Shown piece by piece: positions 1 to 4,073 of a DNA stretch of 5,636 nucleotides (the first letter of the stretch is position 1; every line of letters begins with the position of its first letter). This DNA comes from Chloroflexota bacterium (GTDB lineage: Bacteria; Chloroflexota; Anaerolineae; UBA1429), in contig JACIWY010000264.1 of NCBI GenBank assembly GCA_014360745.1, positions 1-5,636 on the forward strand, in the 5' to 3' direction. The notes beneath the pieces are model-generated. The model was not told the DNA's origin. It saw only the letters and a program-made list of their open reading frames with translations, and did no database searches. A program made the position numbers and the translations under genes.

Positions 1-165
1 GCCAAACTCGGCGCTCAAGCGCTCGACTTCATCCTCAAAGACGTCCGAAAGGCGTTTGAGGAAGACAAGCGGCAAGATGTAGTCCTTGAATTTTGGGGCA
101 TCGACGGGGCCGCGAATGGCGCAAGCGGCTTCCCAGAGCCAAGTTTCGAGGGTTTGAATGTCCAT
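1..165 (-). CDS. hsdM: Type I restriction-modification methyltransferase subunit HsdM, N-terminal part (runs off left edge)
   Basis: The minus-strand frame reads without a stop from the ATG at 165 to the edge, giving 55 residues beginning MDIQTLETWLWEAACAIRG and continuing through LPLVFLKRLSDVFEDEVERL. This is the characteristic N-terminal helical domain of HsdM subunits, which normally run to about 500 residues; the catalytic part lies outside the window. In this family HsdM, with the specificity subunit HsdS, binds a bipartite DNA site and methylates adenine with S-adenosylmethionine; with HsdR the complex also cuts unmodified DNA. An in-frame TAA lies 6 bases upstream of the ATG, so this is the only sensible start. 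The ribosome binding site is weak (AGAGAAG about 12 bases upstream). The gene is divergent from the small ORF at 242-607. Whether hsdS and hsdR follow cannot be seen. The identification rests on recognition of the N-terminal pattern only. Confidence 0.87.
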   Translation of the reverse strand, partial: MDIQTLETWLWEAACAIRGPVDAPKFKDYILPLVFLKRLSDVFEDEVERLSAEFG

Positions 166-222
166 GGAGATTTAAACTTCTCTTCAAGGGCGAGATTCAA
201 GAGTCGCTATGCATGCCTCTTG

Positions 223-231
223 TGTTATAAT
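223..231 (+). promoter_or_regulatory. Extended -10 promoter for the small ORF at 242
   Basis: TGTTATAAT is a perfect TATAAT box (226-231) with the TG extension one base upstream. No convincing -35 box stands 16-18 bases further up, as is usual for extended -10 promoters. Transcription would begin near 238, only about 4 bases before the ATG at 242, so the message would be leaderless or nearly so. The box lies in the hsdM divergent region and may also affect transcription leftward. Confidence 0.55.
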
Positions 232-241
232 GATTCCATAT

Positions 242-607
242 ATGCACAAACGCTGGCTTCCCCAAAAGCCCACCATCACCTCCCAAGAGTGGGAGCAGAT
301 CCGCCAAGAGGCCCAAGCCGCCCAGGAACTCCTGGAAGACCCCGCTTTGCCTTCTTCCGCCAATATCTGCAGAACGCCCAAGCCTCCATCGTGGATCACT
401 TTCCACAACCGCATCAAGACCGTCCACGAGCGCCTCAAGGTGGGCGACGCCCTCACCAAGGTCTTGATCATCACCCGCCGGGAACAGGAGCGGGAACTTT
501 CTGGCCGCTACCGGTTCATTGAAGCGTTGTTGGAGGATTTGCGGCGCATCGCTTCTCTCCCTGAAGAATACCGCAAAGCACAGGAGGGAAGCAAGTTAAC
601 AGGGTAA
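242..607 (+). CDS. Small hypothetical protein, helical, 121 residues
   Basis: I do not recognise this protein. It starts MHKRWLPQKPTITSQEWEQI and is rich in Glu, Arg, Lys and Leu. The segments at about residues 13-33 (TSQEWEQIRQEAQAAQELLE) and 75-115 look strongly helical and amphipathic, with a Pro/Ser-rich linker at 34-50. There is no signal peptide or membrane segment, so it is probably cytoplasmic. Cys43 is the only cysteine. In-frame ATGs also exist at 209 and 230, but both lie at or before the likely -10 box at 226-231, so I chose 242. No Shine-Dalgarno precedes it, which fits leaderless translation. It is divergent from hsdM and convergent with the ABM gene. Being next to hsdM hints at an accessory or defence-associated role, but nothing in the sequence shows one. 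Codon choice and helical composition make it look real rather than a chance frame. Confidence 0.6.
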   Translation: MHKRWLPQKPTITSQEWEQIRQEAQAAQELLEDPALPSSANICRTPKPPSWITFHNRIKTVHERLKVGDALTKVLIITRREQERELSGRYRFIEALLEDLRRIASLPEEYRKAQEGSKLTG

Positions 608-674
608 TCGCGTGCTCGATCTAGGGCTGGTAGAACGCATCCCCTGCGAAGCCAAGAAGGAGAAGCATGTCTGA

Positions 675-763
675 GCATCCCCGCACGGTCATCGCTGGCT
701 ACGAGCCTTCTTAGAACTGCCCAATGACGTCCCTTCTCATGATACGATCGGCAACCTCTTCAC
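675..763 (+). pseudogene. ISAs1-family (H-repeat type) transposase fragment
   Basis: The frame at 693-752 encodes RWLRAFLELPNDVPSHDTIG, followed by NLF. This matches the conserved N-terminal stretch of ISAs1-type transposases (the E. coli H-repeat proteins are relatives), where a Leu-rich segment leads into a Gly-Ile-Pro-x-His-Asp-Thr motif. An in-frame TGA at 672-674 ends the frame just upstream, and the preceding codons (612-671) do not resemble the family. Downstream the similarity fades where the frame meets the end of the ABM gene on the other strand. No catalytic DDE residues, terminal inverted repeats or target duplication remain, so it is an inactive scrap. The family call comes from memory of the motif and rests on about 25 residues. 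Confidence 0.6.
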
Positions 764-1077
764 TTGTGCCAGTGTTCGTCCGGCGGAAAGATCGACCGCC
801 CGTGGATCACCTCGGTGGGCGCGGCCAGCCATTCCTCCTTCCAGGATTCGCGCCACTTTACAAAGTGGGGCATCGTCTGGTGCCGCTCAAAGGCCGCATC
901 GTCAGCATAGACCTCATAGAAACAGACTACATTGGGGTCGTTTTGGTCGCGATAGACGTCAAAACGGTAGCAGCCCGGCTCATTCGCCACCGAGCCCCGC
1001 GCGTCGCCTAACGAGGCCTGGAGGAACGGCTCGACGAATTCCGGCTTGAGAGTGAACTTGACCGCGACGATGCGCAT
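760..1077 (-). CDS. Antibiotic biosynthesis monooxygenase (ABM) domain protein, putative quinol monooxygenase type
   Basis: This 105-residue protein is one ABM domain, the small ferredoxin-like fold of YgiN and LsrG type proteins. Family hallmarks are the NEPGCYRFDVYRD segment (residues 32-44), CFYEVYADDAAFERH (52-66) and MPHF (69-72), with His66 and His71 at the usual conserved positions. Length and the C-terminal SIFPPD motif (95-100) are typical of a full protein. Members act as cofactor-free oxygenases on quinol or polyketide-like substrates or break down signal molecules; the substrate cannot be told here. It is cytoplasmic with no signal peptide. The start has a perfect AGGAGG 5 bases upstream, overlapping the stop codon of the metalloprotease gene, so the two are probably translationally coupled. 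The 3' end abuts the transposase scrap, but the normal C-terminus suggests the gene is intact. Confidence 0.85.
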   Translation of the reverse strand: MRIVAVKFTLKPEFVEPFLQASLGDARGSVANEPGCYRFDVYRDQNDPNVVCFYEVYADDAAFERHQTMPHFVKWRESWKEEWLAAPTEVIHGRSIFPPDEHWHK

Positions 1078-1082
1078 GGTGT

Positions 1083-1088
1083 CCTCCT
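1083..1088 (-). promoter_or_regulatory. Ribosome binding site of the ABM gene, overlapping the upstream stop codon
   Basis: The minus strand reads CTAGGAGGACACCATG. The TAG stop of the metalloprotease (1089-1087) shares two bases with the AGGAGG, leaving 5 bases to the ATG. Ribosomes finishing the first gene are placed directly on the second start. Confidence 0.85.
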
Positions 1089-2013
1089 AGCGGTATAGTG
1101 TGCTGACGCCGGCGATGTCGCCCGCCTCCAGCGTCCTCTTTTTCGTCTCGCCATAGTCGGCATAGCCGTACATGGTCTGCTCGGCGCATTCGGCGGTGTA
1201 AAGGTCCGCCAGGCCGACGGAGTGGCCGAGTTCGTGGATGACAATATTCTCCAGGTCCATCTTGGCTGTGCAGTCATCGGATTCACAGTTTTCCGACCAG
1301 TCATAGTCCACATCGTCGTAGACCTGATCCCACTCCACCAATTCCCTCGCAAAGGGCAGGCCGCCGAACACTCCCCAGACGATGGTCACGGCGATGGCGC
1401 CGCTATCCTGAATGTCACCGAACAGAACCTCGTTCTTGTTATCCGGCGAGACGGTATCCGCGCCGTCAACGGTCCCGGTGCTCTCGTCCCCAAGGATGTT
1501 CAGGCTGTTCCCGTTGCCCATGGCGCCGTCCGCCGCGTCTTCCCACTTGGCAATGGATGTGGCGATAGCACCGCGCACGGCCGCTTCGCTCAGGTCACGT
1601 TCATTGGTCGGATCGACGATGTAGGGCTCGGCGGTCTTCCACTTTGCCCCTCGGGCCAAAAAGGCATAGCAGGAGCTGTCATCCGGCTTTGTCCCGCCGC
1701 AGTCCTGCGGACATTTGTTGGCGTTCTCGCCCGGCTCACAGACGCCGTTTCCGCATTGCGTGCCGGGCTTGGCCGCGCCACCCTGATAGCGCACCAAGGC
1801 ATAGCCCTCCACTATTCGCCCTTCGTGTTCGACGGCGCCCAGGTAGTACACGCCCGGCGCAACCTGTGCCTGTTCGGGGAGGATCAGCGGCGGGCGCCTG
1901 CCGACGTTCGGCCTCGGCACAGGCCCCGGCGGCGCGGCCAACGCCGTGCCCGATAGCGCCAGCCCGACGATCAATACAAACAGGATACGCAATACTTGCG
2001 ACGAACCTTTCAT
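1087..2013 (-). CDS. Secreted matrixin-like (metzincin) zinc metalloprotease
   Basis: This 308-residue protein has a Sec signal peptide (residues 1-26, hydrophobic core LFVLIVGLAL, cleavage likely after ALA). It then has a Pro-rich stretch (28-46), a Cys-rich motif CGNGVCEPGENANKCPQDC (87-105), and a C-terminal catalytic domain. The metzincin zinc site is HELGHSVGLAD: His260, His264 and Asp270 as ligands, Glu261 catalytic. Met281 (QTMYGY) is the likely Met-turn. The ending GDIAGVSTLYR resembles matrixin C-termini. Asp as third ligand instead of His is known in some metzincins. Cys115, Cys243, Cys248 and Cys276 could form disulfides outside the cell. There is no obvious pro-peptide cysteine switch; the Cys-rich motif may replace one or bind a partner. 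AAGGAGG stands 6 bases before the ATG. It is coupled to the downstream ABM gene. The substrate is unknown. Confidence 0.85.
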   Translation of the reverse strand: MKGSSQVLRILFVLIVGLALSGTALAAPPGPVPRPNVGRRPPLILPEQAQVAPGVYYLGAVEHEGRIVEGYALVRYQGGAAKPGTQCGNGVCEPGENANKCPQDCGGTKPDDSSCYAFLARGAKWKTAEPYIVDPTNERDLSEAAVRGAIATSIAKWEDAADGAMGNGNSLNILGDESTGTVDGADTVSPDNKNEVLFGDIQDSGAIAVTIVWGVFGGLPFARELVEWDQVYDDVDYDWSENCESDDCTAKMDLENIVIHELGHSVGLADLYTAECAEQTMYGYADYGETKKRTLEAGDIAGVSTLYR

Positions 2014-2060
2014 CGACCGCCTCCTTATTTCGCAGGCTCATCGTGCAGAGATTTATATCC

Positions 2061-2069
2061 ATTATAGCA
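2061..2069 (-). promoter_or_regulatory. Extended -10 promoter of the metalloprotease gene
   Basis: The minus strand reads TGCTATAAT, a perfect TATAAT with a TG extension, inside an AT-rich island (2050-2100) that stands out from the GC-rich surroundings. No good -35 is seen. The start would be near 2054, giving a leader of about 40 nt with the strong AAGGAGG at 2020-2026. It gives the metalloprotease-ABM pair a promoter separate from the PepSY-like gene upstream. Confidence 0.6.
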
Positions 2070-2118
2070 TATTTTTTAACATAATAGCTCCTCTAAAATG
2101 CGCGCTCATGGGGCAGGG

Positions 2119-2811
2119 TTAATCCCAGGGCGCCGGCCGGCTTTCCGCCTCGTGTTCGCTCATGAGGACAAAGGCGCCGTGCCAACTGTGATACCAGACA
2201 TCGCCCGAATAGCCGTTGACGCTAAGCATCCCTTCGACCTGCCCGTCGCGCATAAAATGCAGCGTATAGTAGCCGTAGAAGGGATCCGCCTCGCCGGCTG
2301 TGGCGCCGGGCATGTTGTGGTCTAACCAAGCCTGGGCGATCTCTTCCGCCTCCTCGGCCAAGACGGTCATCGGGCCCTCGCTGTACCGGCCGCCCATCAT
2401 CCCGCCGCGATGCATCCCATAGCGCGTGTTCCACATCCTGTTCGGCCCGGGCTCCGGGCTCACGCGGCCGCTGGCGGGGTCGATCAGCAGCTCCATGGCG
2501 CCGATGCCGGAATTCTCCTCGGCGACGATGGCATAGTAATTGAGCTCAAACTCCATGACTTCGGTGACATGTACGTCGCGCAAGCCGATGCGTGCCACAT
2601 AGGCCGTGGCGAGCTCCTCGGCTTCCTCAAGGGAGGTGACGGCGGCATCGCCGTTGGAATCTGGGCCCGGGAATCCCCACGGGCAGCCCCAGCCAAAGCC
2701 GCGGCTCATCAAGCCGGGCCCGGCGGCCATCACCCCGACACCCAAGGCGCCGATGATGATCAACAAAACGGCGCCAAGAGCGGCCAACCATAAAGTACGT
2801 TTCTTTGGCAT
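2119..2811 (-). CDS. Membrane-anchored protein with two PepSY-like repeats
   Basis: This 230-residue protein has one N-terminal hydrophobic helix (residues 7-29) after MPKKR, a likely signal anchor that puts the rest outside the membrane. A Gly/Trp/Pro-rich stretch follows (31-50, including FGWGCPWGFPGP). Two repeats then show the PepSY pattern: a helix with EEAEELATAYV (62-72) and a beta-rich half ending in LLIDPASGRVSP (108-119), then EEAEEIAQAWL (153-163) and VNGYSGDVWYHSWHG (198-212). The linker between them (125-142) is rich in Met, Arg, Gly and His. PepSY domains are thought to bind or inhibit enzymes or sense ligands at the cell surface. Met, His and Trp richness suggests metal binding, but this is only an inference. 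GGAGG stands 7 bases before the ATG. The gene could be read on into the metalloprotease 105 bases downstream, as no terminator is visible between them. Confidence 0.65.
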   Translation of the reverse strand: MPKKRTLWLAALGAVLLIIIGALGVGVMAAGPGLMSRGFGWGCPWGFPGPDSNGDAAVTSLEEAEELATAYVARIGLRDVHVTEVMEFELNYYAIVAEENSGIGAMELLIDPASGRVSPEPGPNRMWNTRYGMHRGGMMGGRYSEGPMTVLAEEAEEIAQAWLDHNMPGATAGEADPFYGYYTLHFMRDGQVEGMLSVNGYSGDVWYHSWHGAFVLMSEHEAESRPAPWD

Positions 2812-2894
2812 CTCTGATCCTCCTCGTTCATTGACGGCCTCGCTGTATGCGTATGGCGACGATGCGCCGGCAAGAACCGCTTCTTTGCTTAGGA

Positions 2895-2909
2895 TACCTT
2901 CGGAAGGTA
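2895..2909. promoter_or_regulatory. Perfect 15-bp inverted repeat, operator-like
   Basis: TACCTTC-G-GAAGGTA has two 7-base arms that match exactly around a single central base. It lies about 85 bases upstream of the PepSY-like start. Such a short-spaced dyad suits a dimeric repressor more than an RNA hairpin, since the loop would be too small without opening pairs. The half-site resembles those of metal-responsive CueR/MerR and CsoR-type operators, but the spacing does not match the usual MerR-type layout. Confidence 0.45.
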
Positions 2910-2913
2910 AATG

Positions 2914-2936
2914 TTCTTTAAAGCTTGTTTAAAGAA
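2914..2936. promoter_or_regulatory. Perfect 23-bp inverted repeat, operator-like
   Basis: The arms TTCTTTAAA (2914-2922) and TTTAAAGAA (2928-2936) match exactly around the spacer GCTTG. The repeat is AT-rich and lies 4 bases from the 15-bp repeat. It lacks the GC stem and T-run of an intrinsic terminator, so a protein binding site or a promoter-overlapping operator is more likely. Confidence 0.45.
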
Positions 2937-3188
2937 TTGATAAGGATTCCGGCGCGCGTTGTGCGGGGGAACGGCGGTGGCAGATGCAAATCGGACCGAC
3001 AAAGAGGTAGCGCAAACATGTTCACCCCCGCCGACCTTACGAGAGCTCTGCGCTCCGCTTGAATGGATAATCGCCGCAGCCAAGAGAGGACCGATGTAAC
3101 TTTGGTGCTTGTTGCTTCGTCATACTGGCCAGACCGGCGCCTAACGCGAATGGGGCGCGGGTGATGCGGGCGGGGAGTAAAGATGGCC

Positions 3189-3216
3189 TTTACAGGGCGC
3201 TCGCGATGTCTATAAT
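3189..3216 (+). promoter_or_regulatory. Sigma-70-type promoter of rpiA
   Basis: TTTACA (3189-3194, five of six matches to TTGACA) and a perfect TATAAT (3211-3216) stand 16 bases apart. This is the best two-box promoter in the window. The start would fall near 3223, leaving a leader of about 120 nt before the rpiA ATG at 3346. It should drive rpiA and the response regulator together. Confidence 0.75.
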
Positions 3217-3246
3217 AGGGCCTATCCCGGGCGAGCGCTTTGGCGC

Positions 3247-3336
3247 GATCGATCCGCACCGAGGGTGCCTGAGAAAAAAGCCCGTGCCGGGGCGCGTTCG
3301 TCAAGGGAAATAAATCTCAAGAGGGGATCGCCGATC
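3247..3336 (+). promoter_or_regulatory. Potential structured leader RNA of rpiA
   Basis: Complementary segments nest inside one another. GATC-GATCC (3247-3255) can pair with GGATC (3325-3329) and GATC (3333-3336) across a 3-base bulge. GCACC-GAG-GGTGC (3256-3268) is a hairpin stacked directly on that helix. TGAGA (3270-3274) can pair with TCTCA (3315-3319). GCCC and GGGC (3280-3283, 3290-3293) form a further hairpin inside. The closing helix ends 9 bases before the rpiA ATG, close enough to affect initiation. The pairings are seen by eye and no known riboswitch family fits, so the role is uncertain. Confidence 0.35.
3274..3293 (-). terminator. Possible intrinsic terminator on the minus strand
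   Basis: Read on the minus strand, GCCC-CGGCAC-GGGC is followed at once by TTTTTT. The stem is only 4 base pairs, so it is weak. It would end antisense transcripts coming from within rpiA before they reach the PepSY-like gene. The same bases form a hairpin in the rpiA leader. Confidence 0.3.
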
Positions 3337-3345
3337 TGGCAGGTT

Positions 3346-4071
3346 ATGGAGAGGGAGCGAGAGGAACTCAAACGTGCGGCGGGGCACTATGCCGCCGATT
3401 TTGTCACCGATGGGATGATTATCGGCCTGGGGAGCGGCTCGACCGCGCGCTATGCCACCTTGCGGATCGCCGAGCGTTTGCGCGAGGGCTCTTTGGCCAA
3501 CATCGTCGCCGTGCCCACTTCGAACGAGACGGCCAGGCTCGCGCAGAGCGAGGGTATCCCGCTGACCAGGCTCAACGCCCTGGTGGAGGGGAAAGGGGAA
3601 CGCTCTGCTAAGGATGGGAAGTTGATCGATCTTACCATCGATGGCGCCGACGAGGTGGACCCCTGTTTGCATCTCATCAAAGGGCTGGGGGGCTTTTTGC
3701 TCCGCGAAAAGATCGTCGCCAGCGTGACACGGCGCGAGATTATCGTGGTGGATGAGAGCAAATTGGTGGAGACCTTGGGCACGCACAGCCCGGTGCCGGT
3801 CGAGGTAGTGCGCTTCGGCTGGCGCGTCACCTGCGCTGCGTTAGAACGCACAGGGGCTTGTGTGCGTTTGCGTATGCGCAATGGGCAGCCCTATGTGACC
3901 GATGAGCGCCATTTTATCATCGATTGCCGCTATGAAGCGATACCCTCGCCCTATGAGCTGGCCAGGGCGTTGGAGGCCATACCCGGCGTCGTCGGTCACG
4001 GCCTGTTCTTGGGCATGACCCACGCCGTCGTGATCGCTTCATCGGATAGGGTGTGGGTGAAGGAGAAATAA
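3346..4071 (+). CDS. rpiA: Ribose-5-phosphate isomerase A
   Basis: RpiA interconverts ribose 5-phosphate and ribulose 5-phosphate in the non-oxidative pentose phosphate pathway, in the cytoplasm. From the ATG at 3346 the protein has 241 residues, near the family's usual 220-235. Visible motifs are GLGSGSTA (27-34, phosphate loop), the Ser/Thr-rich PTSNETARL (57-65), IDGADEVD (98-105) and KGLGGFLLREK (112-122). The residues matching E. coli Asp81, Asp84, Lys94, Glu103 and Lys121 are Asp99, Asp102, Lys112, Glu121 and Lys139, all present at identical spacing. A GTG at 3265 in the same frame would add 27 residues unlike any RpiA N-terminus and would lie inside the structured leader, so I rejected it. 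The ATG has only a weak ribosome binding site (CAGG, very close), which could make initiation depend on the leader. The response regulator follows after 2 bases. Confidence 0.93.
   Translation: MEREREELKRAAGHYAADFVTDGMIIGLGSGSTARYATLRIAERLREGSLANIVAVPTSNETARLAQSEGIPLTRLNALVEGKGERSAKDGKLIDLTIDGADEVDPCLHLIKGLGGFLLREKIVASVTRREIIVVDESKLVETLGTHSPVPVEVVRFGWRVTCAALERTGACVRLRMRNGQPYVTDERHFIIDCRYEAIPSPYELARALEAIPGVVGHGLFLGMTHAVVIASSDRVWVKEK
4060..4065 (+). promoter_or_regulatory. Ribosome binding site of the response regulator, inside the end of rpiA
   Basis: AAGGAG spans the last codons of rpiA (Lys-Glu-Lys-stop), 8 bases before the ATG at 4074. It is stronger than the site of rpiA itself and decides the start at 4074 over the in-frame GTG at 4053. 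Confidence 0.8.
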
Positions 4072-4073
4072 AC

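Larger units (their letters stand above)
2812..3345. other. Intergenic region between the divergent PepSY-like gene and rpiA
   Basis: No convincing coding sequence is present; the open frames here lack a plausible start or family resemblance. The PepSY side holds two perfect inverted repeats (2895-2909 and 2914-2936). The rpiA side holds a promoter (3189-3216) and a structured leader (about 3223-3345). I see nothing definite in the stretch 2940-3188 beyond short palindromes such as AACATGTT and AGAGCTCT, and it contains no tRNA-like fold that I could recognise. Confidence 0.6.

Noticed and set aside
667..714. A 15-residue ORF starting MSEHPR with an excellent AAGGAG ribosome binding site
   Set aside because: It is very short, ends at once, and overlaps in another frame the transposase-like sequence, which explains the region better.
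2062..2082. Six-residue ORF (MLKNML) on the minus strand behind a good GAGGAG site, as a possible leader peptide
   Set aside because: The metalloprotease -10 box lies inside it, so it would only be present on read-through transcripts, and it shows no attenuator structure.
1222..2084. Long plus-strand frames opposite the metalloprotease gene
   Set aside because: They are shadows of the real gene, which has a signal peptide, zinc motif and strong ribosome binding site.
2889..3304. Open frames on the minus strand across the intergenic region (64 and 128 residues)
   Set aside because: They are Arg/Pro-rich, lack ribosome binding sites and family motifs, and run through the rpiA promoter. They look like chance frames in GC-rich DNA.
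3256..3340. TPP riboswitch, suggested by GGGTGCCTGAGA and GATCTGGCAGG
   Set aside because: The conserved second half of the TPP aptamer is missing, the pieces do not pair as in the family, and rpiA is not a thiamine gene.
3265..3345. GTG at 3265 as the rpiA start
   Set aside because: It adds 27 basic residues unlike RpiA N-termini, has no spaced ribosome binding site, and lies in the structured leader. ATG 3346 gives the usual N-terminus.
4053..4073. GTG at 4053 as the response regulator start
   Set aside because: It lies inside rpiA and lacks a ribosome binding site, whereas ATG 4074 has AAGGAG at the right distance and gives a normal receiver start.
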